Positions 7,829 through 15,355 of a stretch of 34,453 nucleotides of DNA are shown here, in pieces; position 1 is the first letter of the stretch, and every line of letters begins with the position of its first letter. This DNA is from CALAED01 sp937891035 (lineage in GTDB: Bacteria; Actinomycetota; Actinomycetes; Streptosporangiales; Streptosporangiaceae), in the NCBI GenBank assembly GCA_035642125.1, contig DASQSZ010000146.1:1-34453 (forward strand), in the 5' to 3' direction. The position numbers were made by a program, and so were the translations under genes. The notes beneath the pieces are model-generated. The model worked only from the letters and a program-made list of their open reading frames with translations. It had not been told where the DNA came from and did not search any database.

Positions 7829-10678
7829 ATGAGTACGGCCGACGTCGTCGTCTTGATCGCCGGTGTGGCGCTGGCGGTCGTGTTGGGTTGGTTCTTCTTT
7901 GGGCCGCGCCGGTCCGCCGCGGCCTTGGTCACGGACGGCGTGCAGCGGGTGCGGGTCACGGTGAAGGGCGGGTACGCCCCCGACGTGATCCGGGTCCGCC
8001 AGGGCCTGCCGGTCGAGCTGACCTTCGACCGGCAGGAGAGCGGCGAGTGCACCGCCCAGGTGGTGTTCCCCGACATGCGGGTGAGCGCGGCCCTGCCCGC
8101 CTACCGGCAGACGATCGTACGACTTGATCCGGCCGAGGCGGGATCATTCGGTTTCGCGTGCGGGATGAACATGATCCACGGGACTTTGATCGTCGAGCCG
8201 GCCGAGCCGGCCGAGCACGGCGACCTCGGCGGTGTCACCGGTGCCGCCGGTGCGGAAGTCGCGGACCGCCCCCTCGACACCGCCCCGCACGCCGGCACGC
8301 GGGGCGACACGCGGGTCGAGATGCCGGGCGGTGAGCGGGACGGTGAGCGGGCCGACGAGCGCGACGACGCGCCGGGCGAGCCCACGGCGGCCGAGACAGA
8401 GGCCGCGCAGGCCGCGGAGCGGCGCGCCGAGATCGCCGACCTGTCCCGGCGGGTCGGCGTCGGTGCGGTGCTGACCCTCCCCGTGTTGCTCGCGGTGATG
8501 GCCGACTCGGTCTTCGCCGCCGAGTGGATGCCGTCCTGGCTGGTGAACCATTGGCTGCAACTGGCGTTGATCACGCCGGTGATGCTCTACACCGGCCGGC
8601 CGATCCACCGCACCGGCTGGCTGGCGCTGGCGCACCGGTCGGCCGACATGAACAGCCTCATCACGCTGGGCACGACGGCCGCCTACCTCTACAGCCTGCT
8701 GGTCACCGTCGCGCCGGGCGCGCTGCCCGCCGACGTACGCGAGGTGTACTTCGAGGCGGTCGGCGTCATCATCACGCTCATCATGCTCGGCCGCCTGTTC
8801 GAGGCCCGCGCGAAGGCGGGCACCGGCGAGGCGATCCGCGCGCTGCTCGGACTGCGGCCCCGTACCGCGCGTGTCATCCGCGACGGCGCCGAAACCGAGA
8901 TCCCGATCGACGATGTCATGGTCGGCGACGAGGTGGTGATCCGGCCGGGGGAGAAGATCCCAGTCGACTCCGTGGTGCTGTCCGGCACGTCGGCGGTCGA
9001 CGAGTCGATGGTCACCGGCGAGCCGATGCCGGTCACCAAGCGCGCCGGCGACGAGGTGATCGGCGCCACCATCAACACCACCGGATCGCTCCGGGTGCGG
9101 GCCGCCAAGGTCGGCGCCGACACGATGCTCGCCCAAATCATTAGGTTGGTGCGCCAAGCCCAGGCGTCCAAGGCGCCGATCCAGCGGCTCGCCGACGCCA
9201 TCTCGGCCTACTTCGTGCCGGCCGTCATCGCGATCGCCATCGGCACGTTCGTCACCTGGTTCATCGCCGGTCCCGCCCCGGCGACCACCCTGGCGCTGGT
9301 CTCGGCGGTCGCGGTGCTGATCATCGCCTGCCCGTGCGCGCTCGGCCTGGCCACCCCCTTGTCGATCATGGTCGGTACCGGCAAGGGCGCCCAGGCCGGG
9401 ATCCTCATCCGGTCCGCCGAGGCGCTCGAGACCGCGCATCGGCTCGATACCGTCGTCGTGGACAAGACCGGCACCATCACCGCCGGCCGGCCCGCCCTCA
9501 CCGACATCCGGGTGGTTGGCGACGATCTGTCCGAGACGGCACTGCTCACGCTGGCCGCCGCCGCCGAGGCCGGCAGCGAGCACCCGCTCGCCACCGCGAT
9601 CGTGACCGGCGCCCGTGACCGCGGCCTGGCGCCGCCGGCCGCGGCCGACTTCGAGTCCGTCACCGGCAAGGGCGTCCGCGCCACCGTCGAGTTCGACGGC
9701 GCCGGGCACACGGTGCTGGTCGGCAGCGCGCGGCTGCTCGCCGAAGGCGGCGTCTCCGCTACGGCGCTGGCCGACCTTGAGCCGGTTGTGGCCGCCTTCT
9801 CCGCCCAGGGCAAGACGCCGGTGCTGGTCGCGGTCGACGGCCGCGCGGCCGGGGTGTTCGCCGTCGCCGACACCGTCAAGGAAGACTCGGCCCAAGCGGT
9901 CGCCGCGCTACGCCGCCTCGGCGTCGACGTCGTGATGCTCACCGGGGACAACGCCCGTACGGCCGCCGCCATCGCCGCACAGGTCGGCATCGGCCGGGTG
10001 CTCGCCGAGGTGCTGCCGGAACACAAGGCCGACGAGATCCGCCGACTGCAGGGCGAGGGCCGCACCGTCGGCATGGTCGGCGACGGCATCAACGACGCCC
10101 CCGCGCTGGCCGCCGCCGACACCGGATTCGCGATCGGCACCGGCACCGACGTGGCGATCGAGGCCGCCGACGTCACCCTCATCTCCGGCTCGGTGACCGG
10201 GGTGGCCACGGCCATCTCGCTGTCGCGGGCCACGATGCGCAATATCCGGCAGAACCTGTTCTTCGCCCTCATCTATAACGCGGTCGGGATCCCGGTCGCC
10301 GCCGGGGTCCTCTATCCGTTCCTCGGGCTCATGCTGTCACCGATGCTGGCGGCCGCCGCGATGGCGCTGTCGTCGCTGTCGGTCGTCGGCAACGCCAACC
10401 GGCTGCGCCGCTGGCGGCCCGTACCGCCGCCGCCCGGCGTGGAGATCACGGCCTCGCCCCAGGTCGAAACACCCCGCCCGGCCGACGACGGGTCCGGCCG
10501 TACCGCCGGCGATCCCGCCCAGACGACCGATCCGGTGTGCGGCATGCACGTCGACCCGGCCACGGCGGCGGCGCACCGGCGCGTCGGGGACACGGACGTG
10601 CCGTTCTGCTCGGCCCACTGCGCCGCCGCCTTCGACGCCGACCCCGGCCGCTATGGGGCCGTTCCGGTGGAGAAGTGA
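7829..10678 (+). CDS. Cu(I)-type P1B ATPase with fused cupredoxin and YHS domains
   Basis: A 949-residue copper exporter candidate. A membrane anchor (5-25) is followed by a cupredoxin-like domain (about 35-135) ending in FACGMNMIHGTLIV, whose Cys, Met and His are plausible copper ligands, then an acidic linker to about 205. The ATPase core has TGE near 396-398, CPC at 501-503 in the metal channel, phosphorylation site DKTGT from Asp545, SEHPLA, and GDGINDAP at 751-758. YN in the seventh and MALSS in the eighth helix match the P1B-1 copper signature. Residues 899-945 are a YHS metal-binding domain (PVCGMHVDP, FCSAHC). No HMA domain is present, so the fused domains probably do metal delivery or sensing. 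GAAGGAG at 7814-7820 supports ATG 7829. The upstream CsoR-like operator suggests copper induction. Confidence 0.94.
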   Translation: MSTADVVVLIAGVALAVVLGWFFFGPRRSAAALVTDGVQRVRVTVKGGYAPDVIRVRQGLPVELTFDRQESGECTAQVVFPDMRVSAALPAYRQTIVRLDPAEAGSFGFACGMNMIHGTLIVEPAEPAEHGDLGGVTGAAGAEVADRPLDTAPHAGTRGDTRVEMPGGERDGERADERDDAPGEPTAAETEAAQAAERRAEIADLSRRVGVGAVLTLPVLLAVMADSVFAAEWMPSWLVNHWLQLALITPVMLYTGRPIHRTGWLALAHRSADMNSLITLGTTAAYLYSLLVTVAPGALPADVREVYFEAVGVIITLIMLGRLFEARAKAGTGEAIRALLGLRPRTARVIRDGAETEIPIDDVMVGDEVVIRPGEKIPVDSVVLSGTSAVDESMVTGEPMPVTKRAGDEVIGATINTTGSLRVRAAKVGADTMLAQIIRLVRQAQASKAPIQRLADAISAYFVPAVIAIAIGTFVTWFIAGPAPATTLALVSAVAVLIIACPCALGLATPLSIMVGTGKGAQAGILIRSAEALETAHRLDTVVVDKTGTITAGRPALTDIRVVGDDLSETALLTLAAAAEAGSEHPLATAIVTGARDRGLAPPAAADFESVTGKGVRATVEFDGAGHTVLVGSARLLAEGGVSATALADLEPVVAAFSAQGKTPVLVAVDGRAAGVFAVADTVKEDSAQAVAALRRLGVDVVMLTGDNARTAAAIAAQVGIGRVLAEVLPEHKADEIRRLQGEGRTVGMVGDGINDAPALAAADTGFAIGTGTDVAIEAADVTLISGSVTGVATAISLSRATMRNIRQNLFFALIYNAVGIPVAAGVLYPFLGLMLSPMLAAAAMALSSLSVVGNANRLRRWRPVPPPPGVEITASPQVETPRPADDGSGRTAGDPAQTTDPVCGMHVDPATAAAHRRVGDTDVPFCSAHCAAAFDADPGRYGAVPVEK

Positions 10679-10724
10679 CCGGCGCTCGGACGGAGGTGCT
10701 CGCGCGGAGGCGTTCGGAGGCGGG

Positions 10725-11693
10725 TCAGGTCGGCGGCGAGCAGGGGTCGGCCAGGTCGAGCCGGTTGCGCTGGTCGTCGTCGAGTCGCAGGTCGAGCGCG
10801 TCGAGGCTCTCATCGAGCTGGGCGACGGTGCTCACGCCCACGATGGGAATCAACTGCGGCCGGCCGAGCAGCCAGGCGAGGACCACCTGATTGGGCGACG
10901 CCCCGGTTTCGGCCGCGATGTCCGCGAGCACCGCCAGGCGCCGATGCGTGCCTGGATGCTCGTACACCTCCTGCATGGGCTTGTCGCGCCGGGTGTAGGC
11001 GCCCGCAAGCAGCGCGTTGTAGGTCCACAGGGTCAGGACGGGTTCGTCGCGCACGTAGTCGAGCGTCTCTTCGGTGACGTGGAGATGACCCGCGCGCGGC
11101 AGCGCGGCGTGCAGCCGCGGCTGAAGGTAGGAGTACCGGAGCTGCAGACAGGAGTAACCGGGCCGCCCCAGCGCGTGGGCGATCGCTCTGGCCCGCTCGA
11201 CCCGCCAGGTGGCGTGGTTGCTCGCCCCGACCACGCCGACCTTCCCCTGGTCGATCAGCATGGCGAAGGCGGCCACCGTCTCCTCAAGCGGCACCGTCCG
11301 ATCCTCGATGTGCGCCCAGTACACGTCGACGTGGTCGGTGCCCAGCCGCCGCAGGCTCCCGGCGATCGCCGCGTCGATGGCCGCCGCGCCGAGGCCTTCG
11401 GGCCGCCGGCCGCCGCCGTTGGGCTGACCGCCGACCTTCGTGCTCAGCACCACCCGGTCGCGCGCCGTGCGGGCGGCGAGCCAGCGCCCGATGATGGTCT
11501 CGCTCTCGCCGCCCGCCCCTCCGTCGAGCCAATACGCGTAATTGTTCGCCGTGTCGACGAGGGTGCCGCCCCGGTCCACGAACCGGTCGAGGATGGCGAA
11601 GGATGTGGCCTCGTCGACGCGAGTGCCGAACCACATCGCGCCGAGGCTGACCGCGCTGACGACGGTCCCGTCGGCGAGGGTGCGCTGTTGCAT
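10725..11693 (-). CDS. Aldo/keto reductase
   Basis: A 322-residue NADPH-dependent aldo/keto reductase of the AKR (beta/alpha)8 barrel family. The catalytic tetrad is visible: Asp47 and Tyr52 (DTANNYAYW), Lys86 (STKVGG) and His128 (YWAHIED). The cofactor-binding end PIVGVSTVAQLDES near residue 285 is also present. The frame stays open upstream to 11978 but that part is Arg/Pro-rich shadow; ATG 11693 begins at the conserved MQQRTLADG strand. The only Shine-Dalgarno-like AAGGGA lies about 15 bases upstream, which is longer than usual. The gene converges on the P-type ATPase with a 46-bp gap and lies 136 bp downstream of the flavoprotein gene on the same strand. The substrate is not readable; the group resembles general sugar/aldehyde reductases. 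Confidence 0.9.
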   Translation of the reverse strand: MQQRTLADGTVVSAVSLGAMWFGTRVDEATSFAILDRFVDRGGTLVDTANNYAYWLDGGAGGESETIIGRWLAARTARDRVVLSTKVGGQPNGGGRRPEGLGAAAIDAAIAGSLRRLGTDHVDVYWAHIEDRTVPLEETVAAFAMLIDQGKVGVVGASNHATWRVERARAIAHALGRPGYSCLQLRYSYLQPRLHAALPRAGHLHVTEETLDYVRDEPVLTLWTYNALLAGAYTRRDKPMQEVYEHPGTHRRLAVLADIAAETGASPNQVVLAWLLGRPQLIPIVGVSTVAQLDESLDALDLRLDDDQRNRLDLADPCSPPT

Positions 11694-11829
11694 GGTGATC
11701 GAGATGTCCCTTCGGTGTCCTGCTCCGTGGCGACGCGGAACGGCGGCGACGCGTGTGCGCGCCCCTACACGTACCCGAGATGGACGAGTGGGCGACCGGC
11801 CGTACGACGGCGGGTTCGGCGGACGCGGG

Positions 11830-13164
11830 TTACGGGGAGGTCGTGATCGTGCCGTGGAGTGCTTTGAGGGCGGCGACGTAGATCTCGGAGAAGGTCGGGA
11901 AGGGCTGGATGGTGTCGCGCAACACCGCGATCGGCACCTTCGCGCGAATGGCCAGCGTGGCCTGCTGCAGCCACTCACCGGCCTCGGGGCCGAGAGCGTA
12001 GGCGCCGGTCAGCCGCTCGCCGTCGGACAGCAGGGTCAAAAAGCCGTTGGACTGGGCGTAGGCGCGCGTGTATGTCGCGGTCTTGGCCACCCCCGACACC
12101 GGGGTGGTGGCGGTGAACCTGGCCTCCGCGGCGCCGACGGCGGCCGCCTGCGGGTCGGTGTAGACGACGTCGGGTATGGCCTCGTAATTGGCCTCGCGAG
12201 GTTTGCCGAGGATGTTGTCGGCGACGACATCGCCCTGATATTTGCCGACATGGGTGAGCAGCCGCACGCCGGTGACGTCGCCGATCGCCCACAGCCGCTC
12301 ACCGGCACGCAGCCGCGCGTCGACGTGGATCCCGTGCCCGTCGGTCCGGACGCCGACCGTTTCCAGGCCGAGCCCATCCGTGCGCGGACGCCGTCCGGTG
12401 GCCACCAGGAGGCGGTCGCCGCGCAGCTCGGCGCCGTTGTCGAGGGCCAGCACGTAGTCCTCGCCCGCGCGCTTGGCGCCGGTCGCGCGCACCCCAAGCA
12501 GCAGCTCGATGCCGTCGGCGCGCAGCGCGTCGCCGAGCGCCTCGCCCAGCGGCGCCGGCAGCCGGGCGAGCAGGTGGGCGGCGGAGTTGACCACGGCCAC
12601 GTCACCGCCCAGCCGCCGTACGGCCTGGGCCATCTCGACGCCGACCGGCCCGCCGCCCAGGACGATCAGGCGGCGGGGGACGGCCTTCATGCCGGTGGCC
12701 TCGCGGCTGGTCCAGATGCCGTCGAGGTCGCGCAGGCCCGGGACGGGCGGGACAACGGGGTCCGAGCCGGTCGCGACGACGACATGCCGGGCGGTGTGGC
12801 GCTCGCCATCGACCTCGACCACGCCGGTGCCGGCGAGCCGGCCGGTCCCGCGCAGCAGGGCGATGCCCTTGTCCGCCAGCCAGCCTTGCTGGCCGGCGTC
12901 GGAGTAATCGGAGACCATGAAGTCACGCCAGGCCAGCGCCGCCCCGGCGTCGACCTGCGCGGAGGCCGCCGCGTCGCGCGCCCCCTGCACGGCCTCGCCG
13001 GGGCGCAGCAGCGTCTTGGACGGGATGCAAGCCCAGTACGAGCACTCGCCCCCGACCAGGTCGCGCTCGACCAGCGCGACGCGCAGGCCGCCGTCGGCCA
13101 GTTCGCCGGCGCAATGCTCGCCCGGCGCGCCGCCTCCGATGACGATGACGTCGAAGTCGCTCAT
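11830..13164 (-). CDS. CX4C flavoprotein disulfide oxidoreductase (Lpd/MerA-like)
   Basis: A 444-residue class I pyridine-nucleotide disulfide oxidoreductase. The FAD motif is IGGGAPGEHCAG (9-20). The redox disulfide is Cys41-Cys46 in GGECSYWACIPSK, where dihydrolipoamide dehydrogenases read GGTCLNVGC. The NAD(P) motif LGGGPVGVEMAQ is near 180 and the second FAD motif LWAIGDVTG near 290. In place of the C-terminal HxHPTxxE active-site stretch it has IQPFPTFSE, so the general-base His is Phe while the Glu is kept. This argues against ordinary lipoamide or glutathione reductase activity, and no MerA C-terminal cysteine pair is present. ATG 13164 has GAGGG about 8 bases upstream and overlaps by ATGA the stop of a 35-codon frame, which implies translational coupling. 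A quinone or small thiol substrate is a guess. Confidence 0.88.
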   Translation of the reverse strand: MSDFDVIVIGGGAPGEHCAGELADGGLRVALVERDLVGGECSYWACIPSKTLLRPGEAVQGARDAAASAQVDAGAALAWRDFMVSDYSDAGQQGWLADKGIALLRGTGRLAGTGVVEVDGERHTARHVVVATGSDPVVPPVPGLRDLDGIWTSREATGMKAVPRRLIVLGGGPVGVEMAQAVRRLGGDVAVVNSAAHLLARLPAPLGEALGDALRADGIELLLGVRATGAKRAGEDYVLALDNGAELRGDRLLVATGRRPRTDGLGLETVGVRTDGHGIHVDARLRAGERLWAIGDVTGVRLLTHVGKYQGDVVADNILGKPREANYEAIPDVVYTDPQAAAVGAAEARFTATTPVSGVAKTATYTRAYAQSNGFLTLLSDGERLTGAYALGPEAGEWLQQATLAIRAKVPIAVLRDTIQPFPTFSEIYVAALKALHGTITTSP

Positions 13165-13268
13165 GCGCCCGCCCTCGGACGCTCCATGTATCGCGCGTAC
13201 CGGTTCGGAGCGCCCTGCCCGAGCTCCCCGTACCTGTCCTCGCCACGACGCAACGAGGTCGTCGGCAT
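13161..13268 (-). CDS. Candidate 35-residue peptide coupled to the flavoprotein gene
   Basis: A 35-codon frame starting at ATG 13268, with GAGGGGG about 7 bases upstream on the complement. It ends in TGA that overlaps the start of the flavoprotein gene (ATGA). Nearly all third positions are G or C, as in true genes here. The product is hydrophilic and basic, with an aromatic centre (DRYGELGQGAPNRYARYMER) and no cysteine, signal peptide or membrane segment. I do not recognise the family. It could be a small partner of the oxidoreductase, or a leader frame whose translation opens the downstream start. The coupling geometry and ribosome site are seen; the role is inference. The longer open frame to 13472 has no better start. 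Confidence 0.45.
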   Translation of the reverse strand: MPTTSLRRGEDRYGELGQGAPNRYARYMERPRAGA

Positions 13269-13682
13269 GCGAGCACCCCCTCTGTCGGTTCTGAGGTCCA
13301 CACTCACGCCACCCGCCGCGGAAGTCCACAAAGACCGCATCAAAGCGCTCGGGAACCAGCGGCGGCCGTGCCGGCCCTCCTTTCCGAGCGAGTGACCCTG
13401 GTAGCCCTCGGCAAACACGTGATCATAGGGGAGTGCCCGCCCTTGGCGGGGCGCTTCCCTCCACAACGGCACGGGCTCTGAGCTGGCCGGCCTCCTTAAG
13501 CAGCGGCCTGCATCGGTCCATTCGCCCTTGATCCGGCGGCCTTCGCGATCCGGGTCAGCATGCGGGGCGGACAGATTCCGCGCATCGCATCCGGTCGGCC
13601 CGGATTACCGGCGAACAGCATGCGCACCCAAAGGTCGCCCCATCGGCGATGACACCATCCAGGAATAAAATCCACGGTCCGC

Positions 13683-13695
13683 AGGAAATTTTCCT
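13683..13695. repeat. Perfect AT-rich palindrome, possible operator
   Basis: AGGAAA-T-TTTCCT is a perfect 6-1-6 inverted repeat, striking in DNA this GC-rich. It sits 7 bases before the GGTAAC element of a candidate promoter that points to the small secreted peptide gene, so a regulator-binding role is plausible but unproven. Confidence 0.3.
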
Positions 13696-13701
13696 CATAG
13701 C

Positions 13702-13730
13702 GGTAACTCGCGGTCCGATTTGTGCGTTAG
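13702..13730 (+). promoter_or_regulatory. Possible ECF-sigma-type promoter for the secreted peptide
   Basis: GGTAAC (13702-13707), a 17-base spacer and CGTTAG (13725-13730) resemble the GGAAC / CGTT pattern used by many actinobacterial ECF sigma factors. The palindrome just upstream and the peptide gene starting at 13826 fit a promoter here. The match is by eye and only moderate. Confidence 0.25.
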
Positions 13731-13825
13731 CGGTCAACCTTTGTGCGCCCAGTGCTAATGACAAGCAACTGATCGCCTTCTAACTTGAGCGTATCCGCAT
13801 CGCACCCCGCGAGGAGAGATCCTAG

Positions 13826-13978
13826 ATGAGGAAGACCAGTCGGGCCACCATCAGATTCCTCACCGTACTCAGTGTGTTCCCACTCGCATTCGGCCTGTTC
13901 GGCGGGATGGCCTCCGCCACCACGGCATCGACGCAACAGACAAGTGTCGTCGCCACTCCCGACCGGCACTGCTGCTAA
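13826..13978 (+). CDS. Small secreted peptide, 50 residues, ending His-Cys-Cys
   Basis: A 50-codon gene with a strong ribosome site, GAGGAGAG at 13811-13818, seven bases before ATG 13826. The N-terminus is a textbook signal peptide: MRKTSRATIR, then a hydrophobic core FLTVLSVFPLAFGLFGG, then a small-residue cut region MASATTA near 28-34. The mature peptide would be only about 16-20 residues, rich in Thr, Ser and Gln, and ends in ATPDRHCC. The vicinal cysteines preceded by His and Arg suggest metal binding, a disulfide or a modification site. I see no modifying enzyme, transporter or immunity gene next to it. A strong terminator (14177) lies 200 bases downstream with no other gene between, so this may be a single-gene transcript. 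Start, export and length are well supported; function is unknown. Confidence 0.65.
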   Translation: MRKTSRATIRFLTVLSVFPLAFGLFGGMASATTASTQQTSVVATPDRHCC

Positions 13979-14504
13979 CAGTTCCTCTCACCAGCCCGTA
14001 CAGAGTCGTATCAAGTCGGCAGGATCGGTGACGTCCTAGAACCTTGACGCCCTCAACGCGGCAATCCCCCGATACCCCGTAGTGGGCCGCGCAAATAGGC
14101 TGTCGGTTCGCGTGGCACCGATCCTGCGCTTTTCCCGTGCGAACGCACGAATGGGTCATCACCGATATCTCCGCCGGCCCAGGCCAGGGATCGCATCCCT
14201 GGCCTGGGCTTTTGCATGTATGAATTAGGTCGACGGAAACGGCGTCAGCCAGCCCGCGCCAGTGAACACAGGAGCCCGTCTGTGAGTGACTGGTTTCGTA
14301 TGCTCCTGTCCAAGAGGAAATCGGCGTCTTGAGCGTGGCTGGCCCAGGCTGGAGATCACCCTTGGTTGTCCACTCGATCGGGCACGCGACGGGCACGCTC
14401 ACGGCTCCCGCGCATATCTCGCGTCCTCGGCAGATTGCTTCAGGCGGGTCTCGTGGGACGGCCGCGCGTGGGACACTCTGTACAGTCGGTCACGGGAGGC
14501 GATG
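13979..14504. other. Intergenic stretch holding a strong terminator
   Basis: About 525 bases. It contains a small perfect hairpin CGTGCG-AA-CGCACG at 14136-14149 and the intrinsic terminator at 14177-14213. A frame in phase with the antitoxin is open from 14286, but that upstream part lacks normal codon bias and a ribosome site. The antitoxin promoter must lie between 14214 and 14494; TACAGT at 14481-14486 is a weak -10 candidate. Confidence 0.5.
14177..14213 (+). terminator. Intrinsic terminator, 15-bp perfect stem
   Basis: A perfect 15-bp stem (14177-14191 with 14195-14209, arms beginning GCCCAGGCC) closes a CGC loop and is followed by TTTT on the plus strand. It would end transcripts from the small secreted peptide gene and insulate the toxin-antitoxin pair. 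Sixteen bases of its right half (14193-14208) recur at 15165-15180, on the other side of the toxin-antitoxin pair. Confidence 0.85.
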
Positions 14505-14705
14505 ATGACCACGAGCAGCGCGGACTCTTGGCCCGGGCAGCCGGAGCGTAGCTTGGTGTCGCTCGATGAGCTAGCGCGGCGCAAGCACGTCCAGCCGATC
14601 CGGTCGGCCGAGGATCTCGCCCAAGACGACGTGTTCGACAGTGACGAAGAGCTGGACGCCTTCCTCGCGCACGTCTATGCAGCACGTCGCGCCGACCTGA
14701 CCTGA
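14505..14705 (+). CDS. Antitoxin of a VapBC-like pair
   Basis: A 66-residue acidic protein (segment EDLAQDDVFDSDEELDAFLAHVY) directly before a PIN-domain toxin gene, with only 6 bases between stop and start. The arrangement, size and charge fit a type II antitoxin that binds and blocks the toxin; I do not recognise a classical AbrB or RHH DNA-binding domain in its first 30 residues. ATG 14505 sits 5 bases after GGGAGG (14494-14499); the overlapping ATG 14502 is too close to that site. The stretch SLVSLDELARRKHVQPI may be the start of the toxin-binding region. The call rests mainly on context. Confidence 0.75.
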   Translation: MTTSSADSWPGQPERSLVSLDELARRKHVQPIRSAEDLAQDDVFDSDEELDAFLAHVYAARRADLT

Positions 14706-14711
14706 TCACCC

Positions 14712-15113
14712 GTGGATCGTGTAATCCTCGACACCGACGTGTCCTCCCTGAGTCTGAAGCGCCGACTTCCGCCATCAGTGATGGCGCAACTCCTCGGCAA
14801 GCAGCCGTGCATCACCTTCGTGACGCTCGGCGAGTTGGTCCAGTGGGCTGAACTCCGGCAGTGGGGTCGGCGCAACCGTGAGGCGTTGGGCCACTGGCTC
14901 GATGGCGTCATCGTCCTCCCGTACACAGATGACGTCGCCCGGACCTGGGGCCAGATCTCCGCGTACGCCATTCGGCGCGGTCGGCCGCGACCTGCCAACG
15001 ACTCATGGATCGCGGCGTGTGCCCTGACTTACGGACTCTCGCTGGCGACGCTGAACGTCAAAGACTTCGAAGACTTCGCCGAACACGAGGGTCTGACCCT
15101 GATCGGCCCATAA
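14712..15113 (+). CDS. PIN-domain toxin, VapC-like ribonuclease
   Basis: A 133-residue PIN-domain protein. The four acidic residues that bind Mg2+/Mn2+ in VapC nucleases are visible: Asp7 in ILDTDVSS, Glu41 in TLGELVQW, Asp97 in ANDSWIAACAL and Asp118 in NVKDFEDF. VapC toxins cleave tRNA or rRNA and are held inactive by their antitoxin. The length is normal for the family. The start is GTG 14712 with no clear ribosome site, so translation is probably coupled to the antitoxin gene ending at 14705. A hairpin follows at 15146-15189, then tRNA-Gly on the other strand. RNA target is unknown. Confidence 0.9.
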   Translation: MDRVILDTDVSSLSLKRRLPPSVMAQLLGKQPCITFVTLGELVQWAELRQWGRRNREALGHWLDGVIVLPYTDDVARTWGQISAYAIRRGRPRPANDSWIAACALTYGLSLATLNVKDFEDFAEHEGLTLIGP

Positions 15114-15145
15114 CCGCCAGCATCAGCCTGGGAATCCCATCTGTA

Positions 15146-15189
15146 CGCCAACAATCACCCAGTAGCATCCCTGGCCTGGGTTGTTGGCG
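15146..15189. terminator. Hairpin between toxin and tRNA-Gly, possible bidirectional terminator
   Basis: CGCCAACAA (15146-15154) pairs with TTGTTGGCG (15181-15189), and CCCAG (15158-15162) with CTGGG (15176-15180) after a small bulge. It lies just past the toxin stop on the plus strand and just past the 3' end of tRNA-Gly on the minus strand. There is no T-tract on either side, so termination is inferred. Its inner part holds the second copy of the 16-base repeat shared with the terminator at 14177. Confidence 0.5.
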
Positions 15190-15191
15190 CG

Positions 15192-15265
15192 TGGAGCGGG
15201 TGACGGGAGTTGAACCCGCGTGACCAGCTTGGAAGGCTGGGGCTCTACCGTTGAGCTACACCCGC
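15192..15265 (-). tRNA. tRNA-Gly (anticodon UCC), CCA encoded
   Basis: On the minus strand the sequence folds into a full cloverleaf. The acceptor stem is GCGGGTG/CACCCGC, the D arm GCTC...GAGC, the anticodon arm CCAGC-CTTCCAA-GCTGG with anticodon UCC, and the T arm GCGGG-TTCAACT-CCCGT. Discriminator U is followed by an encoded CCA (15192-15194). It reads GGA and GGG glycine codons. The D loop is short, as in most glycine tRNAs. tRNA 3' ends are common integration sites; here the 3' end faces the toxin-antitoxin pair. Confidence 0.97.
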
Positions 15266-15355
15266 GCGGCGTCCGGCGCAGACGCCACCCGCGTAGCGTA
15301 CCGGCTCTGGGGGCCGCTTCGCCCGCGCGGCGCCAGGTCGGCTGTCCGCCATGGC

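Larger units (their letters stand above)
13269..13825. other. Non-coding stretch with regulatory-looking elements
   Basis: About 560 bases without a convincing protein gene. It contains an imperfect GC hairpin around 13428-13448 (CCCGCC, loop CTT, GGCGGG), a perfect AT-rich palindrome at 13683-13695 and an ECF-like promoter pattern at 13702-13730. The right third has lower GC than the flanks. The promoter of the minus-strand peptide/flavoprotein pair should lie at its left end, but I could not define it. Confidence 0.5.

Noticed and set aside
8144..9895. 583-codon open frame on the minus strand
   Set aside because: Antisense to the P-type ATPase; His/Asp/Arg/Gly-rich shadow without domain signal.
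11694..11978. Upstream extension of the aldo/keto reductase frame
   Set aside because: Pro/Arg-rich and not part of the fold; it also overlaps the flavoprotein gene end.
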